DNA of 64,000 nucleotides from Williamsia muralis (GCF_002735905.1 NZ_PEBD01000004.1:930001-994000); one strand, 5' to 3'. Shown: positions 8,953 to 18,497, counted from the first letter of the stretch. Notes: generated from the sequence alone by a model not told the origin. Numbers and translations are program-made.

Positions 8953-9843
8953 ATGTCGATTTTTCTGAACAAAGATTCCAAGGTCATCGTTCAGGGCATC
9001 ACCGGTGGTGAGGGCACCAAGCACACCGCTCTGATGCTCAAAGCAGGCACCAAGGTCGTCGGTGGCGTCAACGCCCGCAAGGCGGGCACCACCGTCAGCC
9101 ATGACGGTGGCGTGGAGCTGCCTGTGTTCGGCACCGTGTCCGAGGCCATCGAGAAGACCGGCGCCGACGTGTCGATCGCTTTCGTACCGCCGAAGTTCGC
9201 CAAGGACGCGATCATCGAGGCCATCGATGCGGAGATCCCTCTGCTCGTGGTCATCACCGAGGGCATCCCCGTGCAGGACAGCGCGTACGCGTGGGCCTAC
9301 AACGTGGAGAAGGGCAACAAGACCCGGATCATCGGTCCGAACTGCCCCGGCATCATCACCCCCGGCGAGTCGCTCGTGGGCATCACCCCGGCGAACATCG
9401 CGGGCACCGGGCCCATCGGTCTGGTCTCGAAGTCCGGAACGCTGACCTACCAGATGATGTACGAGCTGCGCGACATCGGCTTCTCCACCGCAATCGGCAT
9501 CGGCGGTGACCCGGTCATCGGCACCACGCACATCGACGCCATCGAGGCGTTCGAGAAGGACCCCGACACCAAGGTCATCGTGATGATCGGTGAAATCGGC
9601 GGCGACGCGGAGGAGCGGGCGGCCGATTACATCAAGGCCAACGTCTCCAAGCCGGTCGTCGGGTACGTCGCGGGCTTCACCGCTCCCGAAGGCAAGACCA
9701 TGGGCCACGCCGGCGCCATCGTGTCCGGCAGCTCCGGAACCGCTCAGGCCAAGAAGGACGCACTCGAGGCGGCTGGGGTGAAGGTCGGCAAGACGCCGTC
9801 CGAAACCGCCGAACTCGCGCGCGAGCTCTACAAGAGCCTGTAA
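8953..9843 (+). CDS. sucD: Succinyl-CoA synthetase subunit alpha
   Basis: It encodes the alpha subunit, which carries the CoA-binding Rossmann domain and the phosphohistidine. The preferred start is the ATG at 8953 ([19 protein letters not shown]), giving 296 residues. An in-frame start at 8902 would run back into sucC and is rejected. The family N-terminal CoA-binding motif [12 protein letters not shown] and the active-site sequence [13 protein letters not shown] with His252 are intact. It is the second gene of the sucCD operon and is followed 15 bp later by a strong stem-loop terminator. Confidence 0.98.
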   Translation: MSIFLNKDSKVIVQGITGGEGTKHTALMLKAGTKVVGGVNARKAGTTVSHDGGVELPVFGTVSEAIEKTGADVSIAFVPPKFAKDAIIEAIDAEIPLLVVITEGIPVQDSAYAWAYNVEKGNKTRIIGPNCPGIITPGESLVGITPANIAGTGPIGLVSKSGTLTYQMMYELRDIGFSTAIGIGGDPVIGTTHIDAIEAFEKDPDTKVIVMIGEIGGDAEERAADYIKANVSKPVVGYVAGFTAPEGKTMGHAGAIVSGSSGTAQAKKDALEAAGVKVGKTPSETAELARELYKSL

Positions 9844-9857
9844 ACCGACAGAACACG

Positions 9858-9888
9858 AAGCGCCGGCCTCGAAAGGGGACCGGCGCTT
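9858..9888 (+). terminator. Rho-independent terminator after sucCD
   Basis: Nine-base arms AAGCGCCGG and CCGGCGCTT are perfectly complementary across a 13-nt loop. The T-tract is short, as is usual in high-GC actinobacteria. Confidence 0.8.
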
Positions 9889-10029
9889 TGTGCTGTCCGC
9901 ACTCTCATCGTGTGCGGGCGTTCGACGACCATCCAGACAGGGCACGCGAACAACCCCACAATTTCGGGGGTTCGGCCGTGCGCGCGGCGAGTAGTGTTCT
10001 CAGTCACGGCGAGTGAAAGAAGCGCGCGC

Positions 10030-10833
10030 ATGACCGGTGGACCACTGCTGGACGGATTGTTGAGAACGGCCGGCTCGGCCTACTCGCTTGCGGTGCGCGT
10101 CCCGGTGGTCGGCGGTGTGCTGCAACGGCGCACCGAAGATGTTGTCGCGCTGGGTGATCGCGCGCTCGCTGCGGCCATCGTGGTCGCGCGTTCGGCGCTC
10201 AAGGTGATCATCCGTGAGGTGATCGATGCCCTCGTCGTCGAGGTGGACCTCACCGAACTGGTACGTGGCCACGTGGACCTCAATCGGATCGCCGTGGGGA
10301 TCGACGTGGACCGCATCGCGGCCCGGATCGACATCGACGCGATTCTCGACCGCGTGGACATCGACAGGATCATCGAAACCGTAGACCTCGACCGTGCCGT
10401 TGCCGGCGTGGACATCGACGCGGTCGCCGCAAAGATCGACGTCGACGCGATCATCGGGCGTCTCGACCTCATCGAACTGGCGAATCAGATCATCGACGGA
10501 GTCGATCTCCAAGCGATCGTTCGTGACTCGACCACCACGTTGACCACCGGTGTGCTAGAAGACGTCCGGACACAGGGGGCACGCGCCGACGACGTGGTGG
10601 CAGGAGTCGTCGGACGACTGCTCGGACGTCACGACGCCAGACGCGCTGCCCGCTCGGTCGAGCCGCCGGCCCGGAACGGCCGGCATCCCGAGGGCAACTC
10701 CCTGAACGGAACACCGCCCCCGGCCGAGGTGATCATCGAGGTGCACCGACGTGTTCCCGACAAGCCTGGCGATCCCGACAAGCCTGCCGAGCGGTCTGGC
10801 GCGGCCATCGACGTCCCGGCGGACAGGGGATGA
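10030..10833 (+). CDS. Protein with eight nine-residue DxD-type repeats, partner of the RDD protein
   Basis: From the ATG at 10030 the product has 267 residues. After a hydrophobic N-terminal ~65 residues comes a regular nine-residue repeat (about 82-153): DLNRIAVGI, DVDRIAARI, DIDAILDRV, DIDRIIETV, DLDRAVAGV, DIDAVAAKI, DVDAIIGRL, DLIELANQI. The DNA repeats with a 27-bp period. The tail is Arg- then Pro/Lys-rich and looks disordered. Its stop overlaps the start of the RDD gene by ATGA. As I recall, similar repeats also occur fused to the N-terminus of RDD proteins in other actinobacteria, so this looks like the split form of one protein. Biochemical function is unknown. Confidence 0.75.
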   Translation: MTGGPLLDGLLRTAGSAYSLAVRVPVVGGVLQRRTEDVVALGDRALAAAIVVARSALKVIIREVIDALVVEVDLTELVRGHVDLNRIAVGIDVDRIAARIDIDAILDRVDIDRIIETVDLDRAVAGVDIDAVAAKIDVDAIIGRLDLIELANQIIDGVDLQAIVRDSTTTLTTGVLEDVRTQGARADDVVAGVVGRLLGRHDARRAARSVEPPARNGRHPEGNSLNGTPPPAEVIIEVHRRVPDKPGDPDKPAERSGAAIDVPADRG

Positions 10834-11303
10834 CCGAGAAGTCGCGTGAGGTCGCCGAACCCCACCACACGGGCAGGGACGAGTTCGAGAGCAGGATCGC
10901 CGGCATCGTCAGCCGTGGTGTGGCCGCGGTCCTCGATGTCGCGACAGTCGCGGTGATCCTCGGAATGCTGTACCTGGGGGCGCTGCTGCTCGGACTGTTG
11001 TTCACCAGCGGGAACTTTGAGACACCAAACCCGAACGTGCTGTTCTCCGGAGTGGTGACGTATGTGGTCGCGGTTGTCTACCTCGCGGGCTGCTGGATGG
11101 TGTCGGGCCGCACAGTTGGTTCGGTTGCGATGGGCCTCGAGGTGGTGGGCCGCAGGGGTGGTCGGCTCGGTCCGGTTCGCGCGTTGTTACGTGCCATGTT
11201 CTACACCACCTTTCCGATCGGCCTGCTGTGGGTTGCCGTGGACAGACGGCGCCGTTCGGTGCAGGACATCGTGCTGCGTAGTCGGGTCATCTACGCATGG
11301 TGA
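10830..11303 (+). CDS. RDD family membrane protein
   Basis: This is a 157-residue protein with the RDD domain. The basic SRGVAAVLDVATVAVILGML entry is followed by a second membrane segment (VVTYVVAVVYLAGCWMVSG), the GRTVGSVAMGLEVVGRRGGRLG loop and a third hydrophobic stretch ending in the basic RRRRSVQDIVLRSRVIY motif typical of the family. The start ATG at 10830 overlaps the stop of the repeat protein by 4 bp, which implies translational coupling. RDD proteins are poorly understood; some have been linked to ion transport. Confidence 0.85.
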   Translation: MTEKSREVAEPHHTGRDEFESRIAGIVSRGVAAVLDVATVAVILGMLYLGALLLGLLFTSGNFETPNPNVLFSGVVTYVVAVVYLAGCWMVSGRTVGSVAMGLEVVGRRGGRLGPVRALLRAMFYTTFPIGLLWVAVDRRRRSVQDIVLRSRVIYAW

Positions 11304-11327
11304 TCCAGTCGATTGGCGTGATCCCAT

Positions 11328-11344
11328 AAAATCTGCCGGATTTT
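11328..11344. promoter_or_regulatory. Short AT-rich inverted repeat between the RDD gene and metQ
   Basis: Arms AAAATC and GATTTT flank a 5-nt TGCCG loop. It could be a weak terminator for the RDD gene or a binding site for the metQNI promoter. The rest of the 210-bp gap holds no recognisable SAM riboswitch. Confidence 0.3.
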
Positions 11345-11513
11345 AAATCCTGGCTCGGAAATAGAGCAGGTCAACGACTTTCGTGTGCCCGGTGTCGCCG
11401 CGGCGCTTCCTCCTCATGTTGTCACCCGTCGTTACAGTCACTACGCGCGATCGCCGGTCGGTCGCTCATGTGCTCGGCCGCCTCGGCCGTGAGACGAAAG
11501 GGAACGGGTTGTC

Positions 11514-12383
11514 ATGCGTTTGAGAAGGCTTGCCCTGCTACTGGTTGTGCCCCTGCTGGCCCTGGGGATGGCCGCGTGCGGCAGCGACGACTCGAACACC
11601 GTGAAGATCGGTGTCGCCGACGCCAGTGAAAACTACTGGAATGTGTTCAAGCAGAAGGCTTCCGATGAGGGCATCGAAGTGGAGCTGGTGAACTTCACCG
11701 ACTACAACCAGCCCAATCCCGCTCTGGCCGAGGGAGAACTCCAGCTCAACGAGTTCCAGCACCTGCTGTACCTCGCCACCTACAACGCCAAGAACAATCA
11801 GAACCTCGTGCCCATCGGGGCAACGGCCGTCTATCCTCTGCCGCTGTACTCGACCAAACACGCGTCTTTGGACGAGATCCCGCAGGGCGGCAGCGTGGTG
11901 ATCCCGAACGACCCGACCAACCAGGCCCGCGGCCTCCTGGTGTTGCAGCAGGCCGGTCTGATCTCCCTGAAGAACGGCGGGTCCGCGTTCTCGACTCTGG
12001 CCGACATCAACGAGGGTGCGTCAAAGGTGAAGGTGACCGCAGTCGACGCCGGCCAGACCGCCCAGAGTCTCGATTCCGTGGATGCCGCGATCGTCAACAA
12101 CAACTATGCGACGTCGGCAAATCTCGGCGCGGACAAGGTGATCGCTCAGGACGACCCGAACAGCGATATCGCCAAGCCGTACATCAACGCTTTCGTCGCG
12201 CGCGACGAAGACAAGGACAACGCCGACTACCTGAAGTTGGCTGCGCTCTACCACGACCCCGAGGTGGAAGCGGCGGCGAAGAAGGACCTGGGCGCAAGCG
12301 GGGTCTTCAAGACGAACCCCTCGTCCGAACTGCAGCAGCTCACCGTCGAACTCCAGGAGCAGGTGAAGTCGAGCGGTGCCTGA
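11514..12383 (+). CDS. metQ: Methionine ABC importer substrate-binding lipoprotein
   Basis: This 289-residue NlpA/MetQ family protein captures methionine outside the membrane for MetN-MetI. It begins with a classic lipoprotein signal: basic MRLRR, a hydrophobic core and lipobox GMAAC with Cys22 as the lipidation site. The mature protein starts with VKIGVADASENYWNVFKQKA and contains the family stretch EGELQLNEFQHLLYLATYN, in which the usual NPAL context is present. It is the first gene of a metQ-metN-metI operon, and its stop overlaps the metN GTG start. A second complete system lies at 34-36.8 kb on the other strand. Confidence 0.93.
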   Translation: MRLRRLALLLVVPLLALGMAACGSDDSNTVKIGVADASENYWNVFKQKASDEGIEVELVNFTDYNQPNPALAEGELQLNEFQHLLYLATYNAKNNQNLVPIGATAVYPLPLYSTKHASLDEIPQGGSVVIPNDPTNQARGLLVLQQAGLISLKNGGSAFSTLADINEGASKVKVTAVDAGQTAQSLDSVDAAIVNNNYATSANLGADKVIAQDDPNSDIAKPYINAFVARDEDKDNADYLKLAALYHDPEVEAAAKKDLGASGVFKTNPSSELQQLTVELQEQVKSSGA

Positions 12384-13422
12384 GGAACCCGCCATCTCTT
12401 TCCGGGGCGCCACCAAGCGGTTTCGCGGCAAAGGAGGCAAACAGCTCGTCGCGGTGGACGGGGTGGACCTGGACATCGCCCGCGGCGACATCACCGGCGT
12501 GATCGGATACTCAGGTGCCGGCAAGAGCACCCTGGTTCGGCTGATCAATGGTCTGGAAACCCCCGACGAGGGGCAGATCTTGATCGACGGCGAGGACATC
12601 AGCAGGGCCCGTGAACGCCAGTTGCGCCGCGTGCGCGGGGACATCGGCATGATCTTCCAGCAGTTCAACCTGTTCTCGTCGCGCACCGTTGCCGGCAATG
12701 TCGAGTTCCCACTGAAGGTTTCGGGCATGACGCGATCCGCGCGTGCCGCTCGCGTCACCGAGCTCCTCGACTTCGTGGGCATCGGTGACAAGGCCCGCCA
12801 GTACCCGCAGCAGCTGTCCGGTGGACAGAAGCAGCGGGTGGGAATCGCACGGGCACTGGCGACGTCACCGAAGATCCTGCTGGCCGATGAGGCCACCAGC
12901 GCGCTCGACCCGGACACGACAGCGGAAATCCTCGGGTTGCTCAAACGGGTCAACCGCGAGCTGGGCACCACCATCGTGGTCATCACCCACGAGATGGACG
13001 TGGTGCGTGACATCTGTGACCGGGTGGCCGTCCTCGATTCGGGGCGTCTCGCCGAGCAGGGTCTGGTGTACGACGTGTTCTCCGGGCCCGCATCGCCGAT
13101 CACGCGACGTCTGGTGCGTTCGGCGGTCGGTGATGCGCCATCGGGGGAGACGCTCGTCCGGTTGCGCTCCCGCCACAGTGGTCGATTCGTGACCGTTGCG
13201 GTACGGGAAACCGATTCCGGCACGGTCGATGTCACCGGAGCCCTGGCGCGGCCCGGCCTCCGCGCCACCGTGGTCTATGGCGGGATCATCGAACTGTCCC
13301 GGCGCCCGTTCGGTTCGTTGACATTCGCATTGCAGGGTGGCGACAGGGAGATCGACGCGGCGCTTGCAGACCTCCGCGAACTGACCGACGTCACCGAACA
13401 TCCGGTGAAAGAGGAGGTGTAG
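12376..13422 (+). CDS. metN: Methionine ABC importer ATPase with NIL domain
   Basis: This 348-residue ABC ATPase carries Walker A GYSGAGKST (44-52), Q-loop QQFNLF, signature LSGGQKQRVGIARAL, Walker B ILLADEATSALD and the switch His in VVITHEMDV. The last ~75 residues form the NIL domain that in MetN senses intracellular methionine and inhibits transport. It starts at GTG 12376, overlapping the metQ stop, and metI follows 3 bp after its stop. Confidence 0.94.
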   Translation: MPEEPAISFRGATKRFRGKGGKQLVAVDGVDLDIARGDITGVIGYSGAGKSTLVRLINGLETPDEGQILIDGEDISRARERQLRRVRGDIGMIFQQFNLFSSRTVAGNVEFPLKVSGMTRSARAARVTELLDFVGIGDKARQYPQQLSGGQKQRVGIARALATSPKILLADEATSALDPDTTAEILGLLKRVNRELGTTIVVITHEMDVVRDICDRVAVLDSGRLAEQGLVYDVFSGPASPITRRLVRSAVGDAPSGETLVRLRSRHSGRFVTVAVRETDSGTVDVTGALARPGLRATVVYGGIIELSRRPFGSLTFALQGGDREIDAALADLRELTDVTEHPVKEEV

Positions 13423-13425
13423 CCC

Positions 13426-14097
13426 GTGTTCCTCGGCGACATCATCACTCCAGAGCTGCGGCCGATCCTGTGGGACGCGGTCATCCAGACCTTCCAGCTC
13501 GTGGGTTTCACGCTGGTGATCGGCGGCGTCATCGGGCTGGGTCTCGGTGCCCTGCTCTACGCCACCCGCCCGACCAATCTGCTTGCCAACACGGTTGTCT
13601 ACAACTTGCTCAACGTGGCGGTCAACGTCGTCCGGCCGATCCCGTTCATCATCTTCATCACGGCCATGGCACCGCTCACCAAGGAGGTGATGGGCACCAG
13701 GATCGGTACCGAGGCAGCGATATTCCCGATGACGGTGATGGCTGTGTTCGTGATCGGGCGCGTGGTGGAGCAGAATCTCGTGGCCGTCGACCCGGGTGTG
13801 GTGGAGGCGGCACGTGCGATGGGTACAAGCCGTCTTCGTACGTTGCTGACGGTGGTGATCCCGGAAGGTCTTGCGCCGCTTGTGCTCGGGTACACGTTCA
13901 TCTTTGTCGCGATTGTGGACATGTCCGCGATGGCGGGATACGTCGGTGGCGGGGGGTTGGGCGACTTCGCCCAGCAGTACGGCTATCAGCAATTCAACTG
14001 GAAGCTCACCGTGGTGGTCATCGCGATGCTGATCGTGTTGGTGCAAGTGGGTCAGTGGCTCGGGAACCGGCTGGCCAGGCGCGCGTTGCATCGTTGA
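13426..14097 (+). CDS. metI: Methionine ABC importer permease
   Basis: This 223-residue permease of the BPD/MetI superfamily has about five membrane segments. The EAA coupling loop is visible as VDPGVVEAARAMGTSRLRTLLTVVIPEGLAPLVLG, the site that docks on MetN. The conserved C-terminal GYVGGGGLGDFAQQYGYQQF is present. GTG at 13426, three bases after metN, is the chosen start. It is the last gene of the first met operon. Confidence 0.94.
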   Translation: MFLGDIITPELRPILWDAVIQTFQLVGFTLVIGGVIGLGLGALLYATRPTNLLANTVVYNLLNVAVNVVRPIPFIIFITAMAPLTKEVMGTRIGTEAAIFPMTVMAVFVIGRVVEQNLVAVDPGVVEAARAMGTSRLRTLLTVVIPEGLAPLVLGYTFIFVAIVDMSAMAGYVGGGGLGDFAQQYGYQQFNWKLTVVVIAMLIVLVQVGQWLGNRLARRALHR

Positions 14098-14127
14098 CGT
14101 GCGGCGTGACGCCTGGGTGAACCCGTT

Positions 14128-14145
14128 CCCGACCGATGGGTCGGG
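14128..14145. promoter_or_regulatory. Inverted repeat upstream of the TetR gene
   Basis: Arms CCCGACC and GGTCGGG flank a 4-nt GATG centre, ~20 bp before the TetR start and 30 bp after metI. It could be a weak terminator for metQNI or an autoregulatory operator. It does not match the palindrome before the leucine operon. Confidence 0.35.
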
Positions 14146-14164
14146 CGGGTAACCTCAGCAGGCG

Positions 14165-14833
14165 ATGACCACTGCAGCCGGAACTCCTGACGGGCCCGCA
14201 GAGCCCGCGGATGATGACGTCCACGAGTCGTCGGCACCCACCCCGTCCGGACCCGCTCCGGTCACACGCAGGGGTCTGGCGAAGGCTGCGCGGCGGCGGG
14301 AGTTGCTGGCCGCAGCGGCACGTCTGATGGCCGAGCGAGGATTTGCGGGGGTCCGTCTCGAAGACATCGGCGCCGCGGTGGGTGTCAGCGGTCCGGCGAT
14401 GTACCGGCACTTCACGGGCAAAGATGCAGTCCTGGCCGAGATGCTCATCGGCATCTCGGAAAGGCTCTTCGACGGCGGCCAATCGGTGGTCGCCTCCACC
14501 GACGGACCCGACGAAGCATTGGACGGTCTGATCGACTTCCACGTACGGTTCGCGACCACCGAGCCCGAGCTGATCCGCGTGCAGGATCGGGATTTCTCGT
14601 CACTCGCCTCCGAAGCCAGTCGTACGGTCAGACGGCTACAGCGGCAGTACGTCGAACTGTGGGCCGACACGCTCATCCAAATCGATGGCTCGATACCCCG
14701 GCAGGAAGCGCGGACGCGGGTTCAGGCCGTGTTCGGACTGATCAATTCCTCTCCGCGACTTCCGGATCTGGATGCCCGGCGTCTGCACGTGATCCTCGCT
14801 CGGATGGCTCACGCGGCTCTGCTGAGTTCGTGA
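14165..14833 (+). CDS. TetR/AcrR family regulator, probable controller of the adjacent acyl-CoA genes
   Basis: This is a 222-residue protein. After a ~40-residue acidic/Pro-rich lead the N-terminal HTH is clear: KAARRRELLAAAARLMAERG, then VRLEDIGAAVGVSGPAMYRHF, with the recognition helix near residues 70-85. The remainder is an all-helical ligand-binding domain. In M. tuberculosis a TetR gene (Rv2506) sits beside the fadD35-accD1-accA1-fadE19-citE cluster. This gene occupies the equivalent place, separated from the cluster by the oxidoreductase gene. That it binds the palindrome at 18726-18749 is inference. Confidence 0.85.
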   Translation: MTTAAGTPDGPAEPADDDVHESSAPTPSGPAPVTRRGLAKAARRRELLAAAARLMAERGFAGVRLEDIGAAVGVSGPAMYRHFTGKDAVLAEMLIGISERLFDGGQSVVASTDGPDEALDGLIDFHVRFATTEPELIRVQDRDFSSLASEASRTVRRLQRQYVELWADTLIQIDGSIPRQEARTRVQAVFGLINSSPRLPDLDARRLHVILARMAHAALLSS

Positions 14834-14871
14834 CCCCGATGGTGCGACACCGCTGACCAGAGGTGACAGAA

Positions 14872-14908
14872 CGCGAGGACGCCCAGGTGCTCCTGGAGCG
14901 TCCTCGCG
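14872..14908. terminator. Bidirectional stem-loop terminator between the convergent TetR and oxidoreductase genes
   Basis: Perfect 11-bp arms CGCGAGGACGC and GCGTCCTCGCG enclose a further CCAGG/CCTGG pairing. It sits midway between two convergent stop codons and can serve both strands. Confidence 0.8.
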
Positions 14909-14930
14909 TACTGCGGGCGGTGGCGGCGGT

Positions 14931-17900
14931 TCAGATATCCAGTGCCGCAGTGTGTTCGGCCACTGCCTCGCGGTACCGGTCCACGTTGCGCATCTTGATG
15001 TCTTCGTATCCGCGCACCATGTCGGGCAGCTCGGCCACCGCAACAGCCGAAGGCATGTCGTCGGCGGTCAGTCGGCCGTCCGCAAAGGCCTCCAGCAACC
15101 GAATGATGAGTTCGCGGTACTCGACGATCAGTGCCCGCTCGGTCTCGCGGACCTCGGCGCGCGCAAACGGATCGAGCTTGGTGCCACGTAGGCGCTTGGC
15201 CTTCGCCAGTGACTTCAGCGCAGGCGTGCCCCAGGCCCCGATGGCGATCTTCTTGCGCATGCCCAGCGACCGGAGAGTCGGCGGATGCAGGCGCACAGCA
15301 ACTTTTGCGTCTTCACCGAACTGGCCGGCGACCTCGGCTGCGAACTGGTGGTCCTGCGTCAGACGTGCCACTTCGTACTCGTCCTTGTAGGCCATCAGTT
15401 TGAACAAATTGCGCGCCACGGCGTCGGTGAGGCCGCCCACCTCTGGCCGGCCTTCGGCGTGTGCGACGTCACCGACGAACCGGACGTAATCGGTTGCGTA
15501 GGAGACGCTCTGGTAGTCGATCAGTTCATCGACCCGGCGTCGCACCGTGTCCAGCACCTCGGTGCTCACACTGTCCAGCGACCGCGTGAGGGTGATGGCC
15601 CGGGTGCTGGGTTGCCATGGTGTGGGCGCCGGGTGTGCGGCCGCCACAGCGGATCTGACCGCCTCGCGATCGGCGACGATCTGCCGGCCACGGCGAAACG
15701 CCTGCAGATTGCGTTCGACGGCAACGCCGTTGAGCTCGATGGCACGCTCGATCGATTCGGCCGTGATCGGCATGGCTCCCGACTGGAATGCCGCACCCAC
15801 CAGGAGCATGTTGGCGTACTGCTCGTCACCGAAGAGTTCGAGCGTGAGCTCACCGGCGTCGAGGTAGATGCCTCGTTGCACCGACCGGTCGATGGACGAC
15901 GCGATCTGTGCATCGCTGGGGTAGGACACCGACGTGTCGATGACCATCGCGCCTGTCGGGATCTTGGTGGTGGAGACGATGGCGGTGGTCTTGAGGGGCG
16001 AGGCCACCTTCAGGTTCGCCGGGTCCACGCCGACGAGCCCGTCGCACGACAGGTAGAGGTCGCAGTCACCCGACGCGACTTTCGCCGCCTGTTCCACCAC
16101 GCCCGAGCTGACCTTGACGTCGCTCACCACTGCGCCGCCCTTTTGCGCCAGCCCGGTCATGTCGACCGTGCGTGCCACGTGCCCGTCGAGAACGGCTGCT
16201 GTGGCGATCACCTGGGACACCGTGACAACCCCGGTGCCGCCGATACCCGTGACCCGGAGGGTGAATCCGTCGTCGATCCGTTTGGTGGCGGTGGGCGCCG
16301 GCAACACGTCGGCGTCGATGTTCGGCACCGTGTGGCGAACCCGAGCGGCCTCGCCGGGGGTGATCGTGACAAACGACGGGCAATCGCCTTTGAGGCACGA
16401 GAAGTCGAGATTGCACGAACTCTGATCGATCCGGGTCTTGCGACCGAACTCCGTCGACACCGGATGCACCGACAGGCAGTTGGACTTCTCGCCACAGTCG
16501 CCGCACCCCTCGCAGATCCGCTCGTTGATCATCACGCGCGTGGTGGGAGTCGGTTGCTCACCACGCTTGCGCTTGCGCCGCTTCTCAGCGGCGCAGTGCT
16601 GATCGTGGATGAGCACAGTGACGCCCTCGATGGCCGCGAGCTCCTGCTGGATCTGCATCAGGTCATCGCGACTGCGCACCTCGACTCCGGGCGGTAGCTG
16701 CAGGGAACGGGTGCGAATCGGATCGTCCGAGGTGACCACCACGCGCCGAACCCTCTCGGCCAGAAGTAGTTTGGTGATCTGTGGCAGGTCCATCTGGCCG
16801 ACCGGGTTCTGTCCACCCGTCATCGCGACCGTGCCGTTGAACAGTAGCTTGTAGGTGATGTTCGACCCGGCGGCGACTGCCGAACGCAACGCCAGCGATC
16901 CCGAGTGCATGAAGGTTCCGTCGCCGATGTTCTGCACGAAGTGTTTCTCGTCGACAAACGGGGAGATTCCCAGCCACTGCGCACCCTCGCCGCCCATCTG
17001 TGTGACTCCGGCGATGTCACCGACCTGGTCGGGGTCCATGAGCAAGACCATGGCGTGACAACCGATCCCGGCGCCCACCAATGTTCCGTCGGCAACCTTG
17101 GTGGAGCTGTTGTGCGGGCATCCCGAGCAGAAGTACGGGCTGCGCACTGCCAGCGGTAGTTCGATGCGGCCCCGACTGCGACCGCTGGTCTCGAGCCAGT
17201 TCTTGGCTTCGGGGATCTGGTGGTGACGGGCGAGTCGGTTCGCGAGACCGCGGGTCACCGAATCGATGTCGAGTTCGCCGAACCGCGAGAACAGGGTGGA
17301 TCCGTCTTCGTTGGACTTGCCGACGATGTTCGGTACATCCGGGCGGCGGAACAGGATGTCGCGCATCATCGTTTCGAGGAAGTCCCGTTTCTCCTCGACC
17401 ACGATGACCTCGTCGAGCCCGGCGATGAACTCGGTCATGATCTCGCGCTCGAACGGGTACACCATGCCCATCTTCAGGATTCGGACGCCCAGACGGCCCA
17501 GGTCGGCGTCGGTGATCCCCATCAGCCGCAGCCCTTCGCGGACATCGAGGTAGGTCTTGCCCGCCGCGACTATGCCGATCCTGTCGTCCGGGGTGCGCGA
17601 GACGATCCGGTTGAGCCTGTTGATGCGTGCGTATTCCATCGCGCGGGGCAGACGGATCGTCAGCTGGTTCTGTTCGAGCTCCATCAGGTTGGCGCCCAAC
17701 AGCTTTCCGCTGGGGACATGTGGACTGGTGCCGAGATCGCCGTAGATGGGGAGGATGCGGTCGGGGTGCACATCGGCGGTGGATGCCCCGTCGGCGACAT
17801 GGGCGGAGATCTTCATCGACGTCCACAGGCCGGACACCCGAGACATGATCGCGGCGTGGACTCCGAGATCGAGGATGTCCTGGGAGTCGGCGGGATAGAG

Positions 17901-18497
17901 GATCGGCATGTACAGGTCTGCCAGCGCCATCTCGGAGGCGCAGGGGACGGTGGAACTCTTGGCACCCGGATCATCGCCGACCAGGGCGACGGCGCCGCCG
18001 GTGGGGTGGGTGCCGATGATGTTGGCGTGCCGGAGGGCGTCGGTGGCCCGGTCGAGGCCTGGTGCCTTGCCGTACCAGTAGCCGACGACGCCGTCGAGCG
18101 CACTGGTCTCTCCGCGGTTCGACAGTGTCCCGACTTGGGCTGCCACCTGCGAACCCATCACCGATGTCGCGGCGATCTCCTCGTTGAGCCCCGGGCGGTG
18201 CACCACGTCGAACGGGTCGAGGTACTTGGCGCGGCGGGCGATCTCGAGGTCGTAACCGGCGAGCGGAGAACCCTCGTAGCCGGAGATGAAGGACGCTGTG
18301 CGCAGATTCTGCCTGCGGTCGAGACGGGCCCGGTCACGAACCATCCGGACCAGTGCCTGGATGCCGGTGAGGTAGACGGTCCCGGACTCGCGGGTGTAGC
18401 GGTCGTCCAGTGAGAAGGACTCGACGGAAGCGGCTGCTCCGCCGAGTGGATCGCGGTCGTGGTCGCCGTCGTGGTGGTTCTGCGTAACGAGGGTCAT
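14931..18497 (-). CDS. Indolepyruvate ferredoxin oxidoreductase, fused alpha-beta type
   Basis: This large single-chain 2-oxoacid:ferredoxin oxidoreductase (1188 residues) is thiamine-diphosphate dependent and converts aryl- or branched-chain 2-oxoacids to acyl-CoA. Order: N-terminal pyrimidine-binding/core region (VYLTGIQALVRMVRDRARLD), TPP-binding region with a CSGCPHNSST motif and GIGCHAM, then an Fe-S segment with NERICEGCGDCGEKSNC and a second Cys group (CNLDFSCLKGDC), then the gamma-type domain (RVTGIGGTGVVTVSQVI) and a C-terminal DUF6537-like region. All parts are in frame and intact. It is transcribed divergently from the leucine-type operon. The real substrate is not evident from sequence. 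Confidence 0.92.
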   Translation of the reverse strand: MTLVTQNHHDGDHDRDPLGGAAASVESFSLDDRYTRESGTVYLTGIQALVRMVRDRARLDRRQNLRTASFISGYEGSPLAGYDLEIARRAKYLDPFDVVHRPGLNEEIAATSVMGSQVAAQVGTLSNRGETSALDGVVGYWYGKAPGLDRATDALRHANIIGTHPTGGAVALVGDDPGAKSSTVPCASEMALADLYMPILYPADSQDILDLGVHAAIMSRVSGLWTSMKISAHVADGASTADVHPDRILPIYGDLGTSPHVPSGKLLGANLMELEQNQLTIRLPRAMEYARINRLNRIVSRTPDDRIGIVAAGKTYLDVREGLRLMGITDADLGRLGVRILKMGMVYPFEREIMTEFIAGLDEVIVVEEKRDFLETMMRDILFRRPDVPNIVGKSNEDGSTLFSRFGELDIDSVTRGLANRLARHHQIPEAKNWLETSGRSRGRIELPLAVRSPYFCSGCPHNSSTKVADGTLVGAGIGCHAMVLLMDPDQVGDIAGVTQMGGEGAQWLGISPFVDEKHFVQNIGDGTFMHSGSLALRSAVAAGSNITYKLLFNGTVAMTGGQNPVGQMDLPQITKLLLAERVRRVVVTSDDPIRTRSLQLPPGVEVRSRDDLMQIQQELAAIEGVTVLIHDQHCAAEKRRKRKRGEQPTPTTRVMINERICEGCGDCGEKSNCLSVHPVSTEFGRKTRIDQSSCNLDFSCLKGDCPSFVTITPGEAARVRHTVPNIDADVLPAPTATKRIDDGFTLRVTGIGGTGVVTVSQVIATAAVLDGHVARTVDMTGLAQKGGAVVSDVKVSSGVVEQAAKVASGDCDLYLSCDGLVGVDPANLKVASPLKTTAIVSTTKIPTGAMVIDTSVSYPSDAQIASSIDRSVQRGIYLDAGELTLELFGDEQYANMLLVGAAFQSGAMPITAESIERAIELNGVAVERNLQAFRRGRQIVADREAVRSAVAAAHPAPTPWQPSTRAITLTRSLDSVSTEVLDTVRRRVDELIDYQSVSYATDYVRFVGDVAHAEGRPEVGGLTDAVARNLFKLMAYKDEYEVARLTQDHQFAAEVAGQFGEDAKVAVRLHPPTLRSLGMRKKIAIGAWGTPALKSLAKAKRLRGTKLDPFARAEVRETERALIVEYRELIIRLLEAFADGRLTADDMPSAVAVAELPDMVRGYEDIKMRNVDRYREAVAEHTAALDI

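Noticed and set aside
7326-8987. 553-codon minus-strand frame over sucC
   Set aside because: Antisense to sucC and the M23/sucC intergenic region; no recognisable domain.
11304-11513. SAM riboswitch upstream of metQNI
   Set aside because: None of the SAM-I, SAM-II or SAM-IV core patterns I know could be found; only short hairpins are present.
15285-16697. 470-codon plus-strand frame inside the oxidoreductase gene
   Set aside because: It is antisense to a gene with clear family motifs; composition is typical of GC-rich shadow frames and no domain is recognisable.
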